DNA of 64,000 bases from an uncultured Agathobaculum sp. (GCA_944384725.1 CALWUJ010000010.1:1-64000); one strand, 5' to 3'; positions 45,873-55,622 are shown, numbered from the stretch's first letter. Made by a program: numbers and translations. The notes: generated by a model not told the origin, from the letters alone.

Positions 45873-48278
45873 TTAGATTTTCTGCATGAAGTTTGCCGCA
45901 GCCTTGGCCATGAGCCGCTTGGTGCCCTTCTGATCAAAGGCAATTTCAAGCAGCGCATCGTTGCCCATTGGCTTGACGGATACGATCATGCCATCGCCAA
46001 ATGCCTTGTGATGCACGCGGCAGCCTGCCGGAAAGTCCGGCAGCGGAGCACCCGCCGCCTTGGGTGCAGCAGTGACAGAGGACGCAGCCGAGAACGAACG
46101 CGCGCGGGTGATCTGCGCGCGGGGCAGGCCGGGTTCGGGCTGGGTGGCAGAACCGAACATACGGCTTTCGACGATATTGCTGTCCAGCAGCTCGCGCGGC
46201 ATTTCGTCAATAAAGCGCGAGGGATGCGCGTACTGCGTGCGGCCGTACAGCAGGCGGCGCTCGGCACAAGTGAGATAAAGCTGTTCCCGCGCGCGTGTAA
46301 CTGCAACATAGCACAGCCGACGTTCTTCCTCCATATCTTCTTCGCGCTCCATGGCGCGGAAGCCGGGGAACAGGCCGTCCTCCATGCCTGCGAGGAACAC
46401 AATGGGGAATTCCAGTCCCTTAGCGGAGTGCATGGTCATCATCAGTACCGCGTCCTCGTCCTCTTCGGTTTGGTCAGCGTCGGTGTAGAGCGCCATATCT
46501 TCGAGGAAGCCGCCCAGCGTGGGCGCTTCGTTCTTCTCCTCATAGTCGACAAGGTAGGATTTCAGCTCTTCGATGTGCTCAATGCGTCCCTGTTCCTCTG
46601 TGCCGCCCTTTTCCATGAGAGCACGCAGATAGCCGCTTTGATTGAGCAGTTCATCGTATAGCTCGGAGAGCGAAAGAAATTCCCGCTGCTGCCGCAGGTT
46701 CTCCATCATCGTGCCGAACTTCTCCATGGCTGCTGCGCTGCGCGAGAGCGGCGCAAACTGCGAAGCGTTCCGCACTACATCATACAGCAGCATGCCATTT
46801 TCCAATGCGATTTGCGACGCGGTTTCCACCGATTTGTCTCCGATCTTGCGCGCGGGCACGTTGATAATGCGGCGCAGACGCAGCTCGTCCGCCGGGTTTT
46901 CCAGCACCCACAGATAAGCGAACATGTCACGCACCTCGGCACGCGAGAAGAAGTCGCGGCCCTTATAGACGCGGTAGGGGATGCCTGCGCGGATAAAGGC
47001 GGCGGCGATATTATCCGAAAGGACGTTGTTGCGGTATAAAATCGCAAAATCACTCCACCGACGGCCGGATTCCACGCCTTCACGGATGGTGTCCGCGATG
47101 TAAGCGGCTTCGCCCTCCTGACTGTCCGAGCGGTGCAGATGGATTTTCGAGCCGCCCGCCTGATCGGTCCAGAGTTCTTTGCCTTTTCGGCCGACGTTGT
47201 TGCGGATGACCTCGTTGGCCGCGCTCAAGATGTTGCCGGTCGAGCGGTAATTCTGCTCGAGACGGATGGTTTTGGCGTTTTTGAACTGCTTTTCAAATTC
47301 CAGAATATTGGCGATTGTCGCGCCGCGGAATTTGTAGATACTCTGGTCATCGTCACCGACCACGCAGATGTTCTCATAGTGCCCCGCCAGCAGGCTGGTC
47401 AGCACATACTGGGCATAGTTGGTGTCCTGATATTCGTCCACCAGCACATAGCGGAACTGTCGCTGGTATAATTCCAGCACATCCGGATTGCTTTGCAGCA
47501 GCAGGACAGTTTTCATAATGATGTCGTCAAAGTCGAGTGCACACGCCTTGCGCATCTCCTTTTCGTACAGCTTGTAGACATCCGCGACCTTTTCGCGGAA
47601 ATAGTCACCCGCAGCATCCGCGGCAAACTGCTTGGGCGTCATCAGTTTGTCTTTGGCGCGGCTGATCATGCTGATGACCGTGCGCGGGTCAAAGGCTTTG
47701 GGATCGAGGTTTAACTGCTTGAGTATGTTCGTGATGACACGCTTTTTGTCGTCCTCGTCATAGATGGTGAACGGACTGTCAAAGCCGAGCAGCTCATTAT
47801 AGCGCCGCAGGATGCGAAGACAGGCGGTGTGGAAGGTATAGGCCCAAACGTCGCTTGCCGCCTGTTCGTCGGGCAGCGCCGCCAGCAGACGGTCGCGCAG
47901 TTCGCGCGCAGCCTTGTTGGTGAACGTGATGGCGATCACCTGCCACGGGCGCGCGGCATCGACCGCACACAGCTTTTCGGCGCGTGCGCGGTTTTCCGGC
48001 TTGGGTGCGGTCAGATATTCGGTCAGGAACAGCAAGTCCTCTTCAGTCGCGCCCTCGGGGGCGAACTCGCTCGTCAGCCCCTGTCCGAAGCGCAGGATGT
48101 TGACGATACGGTTGATGAGCACGGTGGTTTTGCCGCTGCCCGCGCCCGCGAGGATGAGAAGCGGACCTTCGGTGGTGAACACCGCTTCGCGCTGGCGGTC
48201 GTTTAAGTGGGCAAAGGATTGTTCGATGATTGCGCGCCGTACAGCGGCATATTTTATGTCAAATTTGGTCGGTTCCAT
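45873..48278 (-). CDS. pcrA: UvrD/PcrA-type superfamily 1 DNA helicase
   Basis: This 801-residue 3'-5' helicase acts in repair and in removing recombination intermediates. It shows LNDRQREAV, Walker A GAGSGKTT, ITFTNKAARELRDRL, VDEYQDTNYAQY (DExx-type), VGDDDQSIYKFRGA, LEQNYRST and TMHSAKGLEF. The C-terminus ends with a PcrA-like tudor-type region (GCRVHHKAFGDGMIVSV). ATG 48278 follows GAGG at a spacing near 7. The in-frame sequence up to 48569 lies inside the neighbouring feoB remnant and is rejected. Confidence 0.93.
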   Translation of the reverse strand: MEPTKFDIKYAAVRRAIIEQSFAHLNDRQREAVFTTEGPLLILAGAGSGKTTVLINRIVNILRFGQGLTSEFAPEGATEEDLLFLTEYLTAPKPENRARAEKLCAVDAARPWQVIAITFTNKAARELRDRLLAALPDEQAASDVWAYTFHTACLRILRRYNELLGFDSPFTIYDEDDKKRVITNILKQLNLDPKAFDPRTVISMISRAKDKLMTPKQFAADAAGDYFREKVADVYKLYEKEMRKACALDFDDIIMKTVLLLQSNPDVLELYQRQFRYVLVDEYQDTNYAQYVLTSLLAGHYENICVVGDDDQSIYKFRGATIANILEFEKQFKNAKTIRLEQNYRSTGNILSAANEVIRNNVGRKGKELWTDQAGGSKIHLHRSDSQEGEAAYIADTIREGVESGRRWSDFAILYRNNVLSDNIAAAFIRAGIPYRVYKGRDFFSRAEVRDMFAYLWVLENPADELRLRRIINVPARKIGDKSVETASQIALENGMLLYDVVRNASQFAPLSRSAAAMEKFGTMMENLRQQREFLSLSELYDELLNQSGYLRALMEKGGTEEQGRIEHIEELKSYLVDYEEKNEAPTLGGFLEDMALYTDADQTEEDEDAVLMMTMHSAKGLEFPIVFLAGMEDGLFPGFRAMEREEDMEEERRLCYVAVTRAREQLYLTCAERRLLYGRTQYAHPSRFIDEMPRELLDSNIVESRMFGSATQPEPGLPRAQITRARSFSAASSVTAAPKAAGAPLPDFPAGCRVHHKAFGDGMIVSVKPMGNDALLEIAFDQKGTKRLMAKAAANFMQKI

Positions 48279-48363
48279 GGGGTTCCTCGTTTCATTTTGG
48301 AGATACGAAATCAGTATAGCATAAACCGCGAAAGAAAACAAATGTTCTTGTGATGTGCGCGTA

Positions 48364-48395
48364 TAAAAAAGCCGCCCGGCAGGGCGGCTTTTTTT
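48364..48395. terminator. Bidirectional terminator between feoB remnant and pcrA
   Basis: AAAAAAGCCGCCC and GGGCGGCTTTTTTT surround GGCA. On the minus strand it ends the feoB remnant. Confidence 0.88.
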
Positions 48396-49228
48396 CAGGC
48401 AAGACCGACGAGTGTGCATATACCATGTACGGCAAGGCAAAGCGCAAGGCCGAACGCTGTCGGCAGCGCGACGGCGGCGAGCGTCCAGCGGACGCTGTGC
48501 GTTTCTTTCCAGATGGTCAGGCAAGTGGTTGAGCAGGGCCAGTGCGCGACGGTGAATACCAGCGTGCATAGCGCGGTGCAGACCGTCCAGCCGTTTGCCA
48601 CAAGCAACGTGCGGAAAGCCGCGAAATCAGAAACGTCTGCAATCGTACCGGTGGCAAGATAGCCCATAACGATGAGCGGCATCACCAGCTCATTTGCCGG
48701 AAAGGCAAGGACGAAAGCGAGTAGGATCACGCCGTCCAGTCCGAACAGGCGACCCGCAGGGTCGAGAAAAGCAGTCAGGTGGGAGAATACCGATATACCG
48801 CCAATGTCAAGATTGGCCAGCAGCCAGATCAGCGCGCCCGCAGGCGCAGCCACTGCTGCCGCGCGGCCGAGTACAAACAGCGTCCGGTCAAGCACGCTGC
48901 GCACAATGACCTGCCCAAGCTGCGGGGCGCGGTAGGGCGGCAATTCGAGTGTAAACGAGGACGGTACACCTTTCAGTACGGTCGCAGACAGCAGACGCGA
49001 GGCGGCGAGGGTCAGTACGACACTGCCCGCAATCACGGCGGTGAGCAGCAGCGCGCCGCCAATCGAATTGCCCGCGAAAAAGGTAGCGCACAGGAAGATC
49101 AGCAGCGGGAAGCGTCCGTTGCAGGGGGCGAAGGTGTTGGTTAGGATGGCGATCAGCCGTTCACGGGGTGAGTCGATGATGCGGCAGCCGGTCACGCCGC
49201 AGGCATTGCATCCGAAGCCCATGCACAT
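48395..49228 (-). pseudogene. feoB: FeoB ferrous iron transporter, C-terminal membrane part only
   Basis: The frame carries the FeoB core: MGFGCNACGVTGCRIIDSPR, ERLIAILTNTFAPCNGRFPL and further TM segments with FPANELVMPLIVMGYL. The N-terminal G-domain (GNPNVGKS etc.), helical spacer and first Gate repeat are missing. Homology begins abruptly near CMCMGFG. A promoter-like sequence at 49283-49311 precedes it, so the half-protein may still be made, but no ribosome binding site is seen before ATG 49228. The recQ/rep cassette directly upstream is the likely agent of truncation. Confidence 0.75.
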
Positions 49229-49282
49229 GCATGGGTGAAAAGTGGATGCGATAGCAATTTGTAAATCAAAGAGTTCGTTTTG

Positions 49283-49311
49283 ATGATAGCACATATAACG
49301 AATCGGTTCAA
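49283..49311 (-). promoter_or_regulatory. Promoter-like sequence before the feoB remnant
   Basis: Minus-strand TTGAAC, 17-bp spacer and TATCAT, 55 bp before the first usable ATG. Confidence 0.5.
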
Positions 49312-49602
49312 GCGAACGTGGCAACTGTGCAATGGGGAGGATTTGCTTTAGTGAGAATGTGATCAGGCGCAGCAGAGCTTAAACGTTAATCAGAAAACGT
49401 TCCTATCTATTTGCACTTTTTTACACTTTTTATAACTCAATCCATTAAAATCTTGTCTAAACACTGTTGTACAGCAGCCTTCTCCTGATATTTTGCATCA
49501 AATGAATTGCAGAATTTTTTTGTTTTTTCGTAACGATCGGGCATTATCTTTTTACCATCCTCCAACATGAGAATAAATCCATTCTCAAAGGAGGAATTTT
49601 TT
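49312..49602. other. Junction between feoB remnant and recQ/rep cassette
   Basis: A+T-rich stretch. AACGTT occurs twice (near 49383 and 49398). No inverted terminal repeat, IS end or tRNA gene is visible. The small minus-strand ORF 49437-49568 lies in it. The ribosome binding site of the helicase gene is at 49587-49594. Confidence 0.35.
49437..49568 (-). CDS. Doubtful small ORF
   Basis: A 43-residue lysine-rich frame (MLEDGKKIMPDRYEKTKKFC...) ends with VQQCLDKILMD. It looks protein-like, but the start has no well-placed ribosome binding site. The frame continues upstream through the helicase start. It may be a fragment of a lost gene. Confidence 0.25.
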   Translation of the reverse strand: MLEDGKKIMPDRYEKTKKFCNSFDAKYQEKAAVQQCLDKILMD

Positions 49603-50871
49603 ATGGATATCAAACGAGATATCAAATGTGCATTGCATGATCTGGGTTTCGATAAACCGCGCAAACATCAAGTGGCACCGATCAAGTCATTGACCGACAA
49701 ACAGGATACCATTGTCATCGCCGGGACATCTTCTGGCAAGACGGCGATTTACCAGACCGCCGGACTGGTGCTGCATGGGCTGACTGTGGTGATCGAACCA
49801 CTTCTGGCGCTAATCTATAACCAAGTGAAAGAATTGCAGCAGAAAAGCATTCCCGCTGACTACATTGATTCGACACGCTCAAAAACGGACGAGGACAAGA
49901 TTCTATGCAAAGCGCAAAAGGGCAAACTGGCCTTTCTCTATGTGACCCCGGAGCGGCTGCAAAACAAAACTTTTATCTCTGCAATGCGACAAACCAACCT
50001 TACTATGTTTGTGGTAGACGAGTGCCACTGCATTACCGAATGGGGTTATACTTTCCGGGATGCTTATCTGTGCATTGGAGATTTCATTCAAAATCTGCCA
50101 CATAAACCGGTGATCTGCGCCTGTTCGGCAACGATTCTGGATGGCAATGTTGACGCGATCGCCCAGTCCCTGTGTATGCGGTATCCTGCTGTGTTTCGCA
50201 GCGATCTCAAGCGGAATAACCTGATTTTGCTCAAAAAGGATGTCACTAGCTCAAAAAAGGATCTGGAAAAGCGTCTGGAAAGCCGCCTGAAAGCACTCAA
50301 ACACTGCATTAAAAAATATCGGGGCGATGGAGCAATCATGATCTACACACTGACGACTGCTTATGTCGATGCCATCTACAACTTTCTGGAGGATATCTAT
50401 CCCGGACAGGTAGCGCGCTATCACGCGAAAATCCAGTCGGAAAAGCTGAAACGGCAGATGGAGATGGACTTCCTGCAAGGCAAGAAAAAGATCATGGTTG
50501 CAACCTCGGCCTTCGGCATGGGCATCGATATGCCGGATATTGAACTGGTCATTCACTTTAATAGGCCAATCAGCATGACCGACTATATCCAGCAGATCGG
50601 CCGTGCCGGGCGTGACGGCAGGAAAGCACGCTGCATCCTATTCTATGATCAAAACGGTGACGATCAAAAAATTGTCCATAGCCTGCGCAAAAAGGCTGCG
50701 CAGACATCGAAAAAGGCCGCGGATACGATTAAAGCGCATTATCAGCAAATGCAGGACTTCCTGTCCGATACCAGCTGCATGCGCAATGCCGTCTTGCGCT
50801 ATCAAGGGCAAAACGAGCAGATCATTTGCAAATGCTGCACTAATTGCGCCAGAGAGAGAAAGGAGCGCTGA
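49603..50871 (+). CDS. RecQ-like superfamily 2 DNA helicase, short form
   Basis: The product is 422 residues. Motif 0/I is FDKPRKHQVAPIKSLTDKQD and GTSSGKTAIYQTAGL, motif II VVDECHCITEWG, motif III CACSATILDG, motif V VATSAFGMGID and motif VI YIQQIGRAGRDG. A cysteine cluster at the end (CMR...CKCCTNC) may bind zinc. The RQC and HRDC domains of chromosomal RecQ are missing. ATG 49603 follows AAAGGAGG at a spacing of 8. The replication-protein-like gene begins 2 bp after its stop, so the two form one translated unit. Confidence 0.85.
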   Translation: MDIKRDIKCALHDLGFDKPRKHQVAPIKSLTDKQDTIVIAGTSSGKTAIYQTAGLVLHGLTVVIEPLLALIYNQVKELQQKSIPADYIDSTRSKTDEDKILCKAQKGKLAFLYVTPERLQNKTFISAMRQTNLTMFVVDECHCITEWGYTFRDAYLCIGDFIQNLPHKPVICACSATILDGNVDAIAQSLCMRYPAVFRSDLKRNNLILLKKDVTSSKKDLEKRLESRLKALKHCIKKYRGDGAIMIYTLTTAYVDAIYNFLEDIYPGQVARYHAKIQSEKLKRQMEMDFLQGKKKIMVATSAFGMGIDMPDIELVIHFNRPISMTDYIQQIGRAGRDGRKARCILFYDQNGDDQKIVHSLRKKAAQTSKKAADTIKAHYQQMQDFLSDTSCMRNAVLRYQGQNEQIICKCCTNCARERKER

Positions 50872-50873
50872 AC

Positions 50874-51854
50874 ATGGAACGCAACGATGGAATACATACC
50901 TTCTCGCTGAAAACCCGCAGCAGCTATTCGGAAATCCAGAATATCCGCGTGCAGAATGCCTGCATCCACGGTAAACGCGACCGTTTTTCGCTCAATCAGA
51001 ACTTCTGCATCGCAGACTACAAGGACAAGGGCGTCGAGATATTGCTGCACCAATCGCTGGTTCATCCCAGTTGGGTCACGCTGATCGTCAATCCATCCTC
51101 GCTTTTGGCGGACGAATACCAACCGACTGAGTTGTTCTGCCCAACGGAACAGACGATGAAGCAGCTGAAAACGCGTCTGCGCGCCATTCTGGACGAGGTC
51201 GGACTGGATACGCGCCTCAAGGCGTTCCGACTGGCGCGTTACGACCAGACGCGCGACCGTTATTATGACCATGCAAGCGAAGTCGCGCTTTGGCTCGGTA
51301 TATTTCAAAAATCATGGCTCATGCCGCGCTATGCGGCCGTTCCGTTCCCAGAAGATTCGGAAGCCAATGGAAAGTGGAAAGGTGCAAATCAGCATGCGTG
51401 GACGATCGCAAACAAGAGCTGCGCATTCTCGGTGTATGACAAGGCCTATGAGCTGAAAAAACGCCATAAAGTCAAAATCAAAGCGCACATCCTGCGACTT
51501 GAACTGCGGCTATCTCGCAAGCGCATCCGCAAGCTATGCCACGAAACCGATTGGGACAAGCAGCTGCTGGAATTGCATGAAAAACAAGATGCACAGCTGG
51601 ATAAATTCCTGCACCGGCTGCATCTACCTGAAAATATGCAGCTTGTCACGCGGGAGCAGGCGCTGGAAATCATCGATGCTTCGCGCTTTCGGGAAAAGAC
51701 CAAGAAAAAGATGCGCCGGATCGTGAAAAAAGCGAACGGCTGCGAATCGCTCGCAGCCGTCCAGAAGAAAACCAGAATCAAAAAGTCAGAGTTTATCACG
51801 ATGTTAGAGAAATTTGAAACCTTAGGCATTTGCCCAATACCCATCGTCGGATAA
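50874..51854 (+). CDS. Putative replication initiator (phage gene II/X-like)
   Basis: The product is 326 residues. The central FSVYDKAYELKKRHK followed by AHILRLELRLSRKRIRKL matches the YDK/ExK layout of phage gene II/X and plasmid Rep proteins that nick DNA for rolling-circle replication. The N-terminal region has KAFRLARYDQTRDRYYDH. A helix-turn-helix-like end (KKSEFITMLEKFETLG) follows a basic coiled segment. ATG 50874 follows GGAG at a spacing of 8. It is paired with a helicase gene. The family call is tentative and no clear HUH pair was found. Confidence 0.5.
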   Translation: MERNDGIHTFSLKTRSSYSEIQNIRVQNACIHGKRDRFSLNQNFCIADYKDKGVEILLHQSLVHPSWVTLIVNPSSLLADEYQPTELFCPTEQTMKQLKTRLRAILDEVGLDTRLKAFRLARYDQTRDRYYDHASEVALWLGIFQKSWLMPRYAAVPFPEDSEANGKWKGANQHAWTIANKSCAFSVYDKAYELKKRHKVKIKAHILRLELRLSRKRIRKLCHETDWDKQLLELHEKQDAQLDKFLHRLHLPENMQLVTREQALEIIDASRFREKTKKKMRRIVKKANGCESLAAVQKKTRIKKSEFITMLEKFETLGICPIPIVG

Positions 51855-51957
51855 TACCACTGGAACCAAAAAACAGATTGCATCAGCTATGGTGCAAACA
51901 TACTCAATGAGGCAATCGTGTCACGGTCTCGTGGTACGCATGAAGCGGCTTATTCTA

Positions 51958-53004
51958 TCACGCGGCCCAATGTTCACCATACCCTGCAAGACCGATCTGA
52001 CCATCTGCAAAACCAAGCTGTCCATCCATATACAGCGAACACCATTGATGGCCATATTGATTCTCATTGACGTGTGTCCATTGGTAGCCCATGCAGTCCA
52101 ACACCAGACCAAGTGCCCGTGTCGCACCTGCGCAGGAGTATTCTCCTTTTACAAACACACCGAACGGTGTGCGGTAATCTGCCCCTTCCATTGTATAATT
52201 GCAGAACGAACAGTAATACGATACAATCTGCGCCGCCATAGAAACGCGCTCCAAATCAGTGTAATCTGCCGGGATAACAGATGCAATTTGCCGCGCCACC
52301 GCCAATGCTTGTGCATTCTTGCTTTCTGTGGACATTGCGGCATAATTAGGCGTCGTATTTCGTACTGAAACCGTCAAAGACTCACCAGACATACACCGAT
52401 CCAATCGCATAAATACGTCTGCCGCTTCTGCGCGGGTTACGGCCACCTTTGGGCCAAAGTTATGCTGACTGTCACCGTTCATAATGCCGGTGCGCCATAC
52501 CAGCTGCACGCCTTCCTCCGCATATACGGATACATACCAAGTATCCTTCAATCCATCCACTGGATTTTTTGCAGTTGGCAGTTGCAGATTATATGTATTC
52601 GCATAACGACACAAAATCGCCGCCAGTTGTTCACGGATGATCGTGCTATCCGGTGAAAAAGTGCTAGCTGTCGTACCGTTCACGATTCCATTTTCGTTCG
52701 CCCATGCCACTGCATCTGCGTAATAGGCACTCGCGTCCACATCCGCAAACTGCATGGATAGGTCGGTCTGTGGGCTGTCAGCCAATCGATATAGGAGTGT
52801 GACAAACTGAGCGCGGGTCAAAATCTCATCCGGTGAAAAACGACCGTTCCCAGTTCCCTGCATAATGCCTTGGTCTGTCACATACTCCACCGCATCGGCA
52901 TACCATGCGGTTTCGGACACATCCGTATAGCCGGATGCCGCAGCACAAGTGACGGAACTGATGCAAAGCACACTGATTAGTACCAGACAAATATACCGCT
53001 TCAC
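51958..53004 (-). CDS. SLH-domain surface protein with transglutaminase-like domain
   Basis: The product is 348 residues. It has a signal peptide (about 1-22) and three S-layer homology motifs (YTDVSETAWYADAVEYVTDQ..., FADVDASAYYADAVAWANEN..., a third to about residue 205) that bind pyruvylated cell-wall polymer. The C-terminal domain has Cys in GEYSCAGATRALGLVLD, His in YGHQWCSLYMDG and Asp in GFADGQ, the triad layout of transglutaminase-like hydrolases. The GTG start follows AGGAGG. It lies downstream of a second SLH gene on the same strand. Confidence 0.82.
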   Translation of the reverse strand: MKRYICLVLISVLCISSVTCAAASGYTDVSETAWYADAVEYVTDQGIMQGTGNGRFSPDEILTRAQFVTLLYRLADSPQTDLSMQFADVDASAYYADAVAWANENGIVNGTTASTFSPDSTIIREQLAAILCRYANTYNLQLPTAKNPVDGLKDTWYVSVYAEEGVQLVWRTGIMNGDSQHNFGPKVAVTRAEAADVFMRLDRCMSGESLTVSVRNTTPNYAAMSTESKNAQALAVARQIASVIPADYTDLERVSMAAQIVSYYCSFCNYTMEGADYRTPFGVFVKGEYSCAGATRALGLVLDCMGYQWTHVNENQYGHQWCSLYMDGQLGFADGQIGLAGYGEHWAA

Positions 53005-53046
53005 GATTGCAATCCTCCTTTTAATTTCTATATCTTATAAACTGGC

Positions 53047-53072
53047 AAGAGCCGGACAATAGTCCGGCTCTT
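53047..53072 (-). terminator. Hairpin between the two SLH genes
   Basis: AAGAGCCGGAC and GTCCGGCTCTT form an 11-bp stem around a 4-nt loop. The T-run on the minus strand is short, so some read-through into the next gene is possible. Confidence 0.7.
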
Positions 53073-53083
53073 CTATAGGTTAC

Positions 53084-55480
53084 TTATGCAAATTTCTCGC
53101 AAAACCGCATCAAGATGGTTGCGACCTCCGCTCGAGTGGCGTTGCCAGTCGGATTGATTGTCGTTGCGGTGTTGCCCGTAATTAGGCCCGCAGCGTTCGC
53201 CCACTGCATAGCTGTCATCGCATAATCGCTGATCTGAGATGCATCAGCATAGCCGCTTAGATTCCCGGATACCGACACATCATACCTCTTGAGTTGTGCG
53301 TAGCGGTACAAGATTGTTGCTAGCTGTTCGCGGGTGATTGCCGTCTCAGGAGCAAAGGCAGTATCGCTCACACCGTTTACCACCCCGTTTGCAGCTGCCC
53401 ATGCAACCGCATCCGCATACCACGCACCCGCAGCGACATCCATGAAACCGGACGATGCTGCCGACGGGGTATCCTCCAGACGATGCAGCATGGTTACAAT
53501 CATGCCGCGCGTGGTGGTTTCATTCGGGCTAAACGAAGTGGCACTGGTACCGTTCATAATACCGTTTTCATAAACATACTCTACCGCATCGGCATACCAT
53601 GCGTTTGCTGCTATATCGGTAAACGGTGTTGTGGTTGTCCCCGGTTTTTCCTCTGGAATCTTTTCAAATGTAACAACGACCTTATCGTCCTTGTCCAGAC
53701 CGGTCAGCTTACCATTTGTAGGGATGTCTACTTCTTTGCCATTGACCGTAATCTTGGAAATCTGATAACCCTGATCCGGCGTAATGGTTACTGTACCATC
53801 GTTTGCAACCGTGACCTTGCCGCCCGAACCACTGACCGACGCGGTCGGCTTGTTGGACGAACTGTTGGAGCCGCCGCCACCGCCGGATGACGAACCGCCG
53901 CTGGTGTAAGTAATTACAATAACTTTATGTCCCTGCTCATCCTTCGTTTCCGACTTCGTGCAATTCGTCAGCTGCCAATCCACATCGGAGCGCAATTCAT
54001 ACGTATTGCAGTTGATTGTCAAGCTCTTATTGGCGACTTTCAGCACAGTATCGTCGCTATTGCGGTACAGATCGATCTTCGCACCGGAGTCTGCCGCATC
54101 AATGGCGTCCTGCAGCGAATAATACGGGGTTTCACCGATCATCGCCGCGGTAGTCGCCTCTGCAAAGACAAACGGGCTGAAATGCTTGACAACAAAAGTC
54201 GCGTAATAAACGCCGTTTTTCTCCGTGATCGCCGGGAAGATCACTTCCTCGTATGTCCCCGCTTCGGTGTAATGCAGGATGCGCAGACGACTGGGGTCAA
54301 TATTCGCTGGAACCGGCATCGTGATCTTGATCGGAACAGAAAAATCACCGTCCGTCTCTACCGTTGCCCCCTGCAACTCAAAATCAAACTGCACCGTGTT
54401 TTCATACGCCGCCGGCACGACAATTTCTTGCGAAGGCTTGGTGATGTTGAATGTAACTTGATTGCCCATAGCATTCAGCTTCGCGCCGGTCAGGGAAATT
54501 TCATCTTCATCAATGCCAAAGCCCTGCTCTACATTTTTGGTCAATGTAACATTGGTCAGATCTTCCAGTTTATCAATCTGCGCCGTTACGCCGTCGCCTG
54601 CCTTGTCTGCTTCCAACGCCACACGCAGTTCTTCGGAGTCTAATCCCTTAACCGCCTCTACTGCAGCATTGACCTTACCCTGATCAAAACCATCCCCAAC
54701 GTCTGCTAAAATCTGATCCAAGCTCTCGCTGACGCTGGTCGTCGCACCGTCGGTGCTGTATACCGCGCTGCGGGTGGACAGCTCGCTCGGGCAGGTCAAT
54801 GTTACATTATCTGCCATTGCCCGCACTTCAAACGCATAGTAACCTGCGCCGCAATCCTCAATCACCCAATCCTCCAGCGCACACGAGTTCTGTATAAAAC
54901 CCCATGTAGAGCCTGCCTCTTGCCAGTCGCCATCTGCTGTTTTCGAAAAATACCAGTAGATACCATATGCGTCCGCACCTTCCACTTCATCCCAGCGCGC
55001 CGTTGCACCGTCCCAACGCGGGTTGGTTGGAGCGGTCAACTGCGTAGCAGGCCGGGTATATTCAAACGCATCCGAAGTGACGACATCGCTGTCCTCATAT
55101 TCCTTACCGTCACCAAGCGCCTTGAGCGTAAAGGTATAGGTGCCGGACTCACGCGGTACCTCTCTGAACATCTCAATCGACAGCTGTTTTGATTGTTCTG
55201 TCAGCGAGAAAATGTGTTTGGTCTGATCTACTTTTTGACCATTTCGATAAAGCTCTATATAGTATTCATTGGACCCATTCTCAACACGATCCCATACCAT
55301 ATCTCCTGGAAACACGTCTTTCATATAGGAAACACCGTTGGACGCAATCATCGAAATCTTGCCAGGTGTTGTAACCCAATAGTAGTTTTCAGGAGTGGAA
55401 ACCTGCACTGCAAATGCCGCTGGGATCATCACGACTACCATGCAAATAGCCAATAAAGTGGACAAGATCCGTTTTTTCAT
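53084..55480 (-). CDS. Large SLH-domain surface protein
   Basis: The product is 798 residues. A signal peptide (about 1-24) is followed by Ig/fibronectin-III-like domains (TAPTNPRWDGATARWDEVEG, about 145-245), a helical stretch, a beta-rich domain (about 310-440), a Gly/Ser linker and an InlB-repeat-like unit (GYQISKITVNGKEVDIP). Three SLH motifs (about 620-795) end the protein. It should be anchored to the cell wall with its domains facing out. ATG 55480 follows AGGAGG at a spacing of 9. No enzyme motif is seen. Confidence 0.82.
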   Translation of the reverse strand: MKKRILSTLLAICMVVVMIPAAFAVQVSTPENYYWVTTPGKISMIASNGVSYMKDVFPGDMVWDRVENGSNEYYIELYRNGQKVDQTKHIFSLTEQSKQLSIEMFREVPRESGTYTFTLKALGDGKEYEDSDVVTSDAFEYTRPATQLTAPTNPRWDGATARWDEVEGADAYGIYWYFSKTADGDWQEAGSTWGFIQNSCALEDWVIEDCGAGYYAFEVRAMADNVTLTCPSELSTRSAVYSTDGATTSVSESLDQILADVGDGFDQGKVNAAVEAVKGLDSEELRVALEADKAGDGVTAQIDKLEDLTNVTLTKNVEQGFGIDEDEISLTGAKLNAMGNQVTFNITKPSQEIVVPAAYENTVQFDFELQGATVETDGDFSVPIKITMPVPANIDPSRLRILHYTEAGTYEEVIFPAITEKNGVYYATFVVKHFSPFVFAEATTAAMIGETPYYSLQDAIDAADSGAKIDLYRNSDDTVLKVANKSLTINCNTYELRSDVDWQLTNCTKSETKDEQGHKVIVITYTSGGSSSGGGGGSNSSSNKPTASVSGSGGKVTVANDGTVTITPDQGYQISKITVNGKEVDIPTNGKLTGLDKDDKVVVTFEKIPEEKPGTTTTPFTDIAANAWYADAVEYVYENGIMNGTSATSFSPNETTTRGMIVTMLHRLEDTPSAASSGFMDVAAGAWYADAVAWAAANGVVNGVSDTAFAPETAITREQLATILYRYAQLKRYDVSVSGNLSGYADASQISDYAMTAMQWANAAGLITGNTATTINPTGNATRAEVATILMRFCEKFA

Positions 55481-55593
55481 GCTTCTACTTCCTCCTTTTG
55501 AAATAAGCCGCTATGTTTGATGTTTTTCTCATACAGAGCATTCTGCAGCCATGACTTTTGGACACATCAGCTCCACACTTTACCTTATTAAAA

Positions 55594-55622
55594 AGTATAC
55601 CGCTTTTTACAGTTAATTGCAA
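55594..55622 (-). promoter_or_regulatory. Promoter of the SLH gene pair
   Basis: Minus-strand TTGCAA, 17-bp spacer and TATACT, leaving a leader of over 100 bases before the start codon. Confidence 0.75.

Noticed and set aside
45873..48569. Longer 898-residue version of the PcrA-like helicase
   Set aside because: The extra N-terminal residues come from the opposite strand of the feoB remnant and the intergenic terminator; ATG 48278 has the ribosome binding site and matches homologues.
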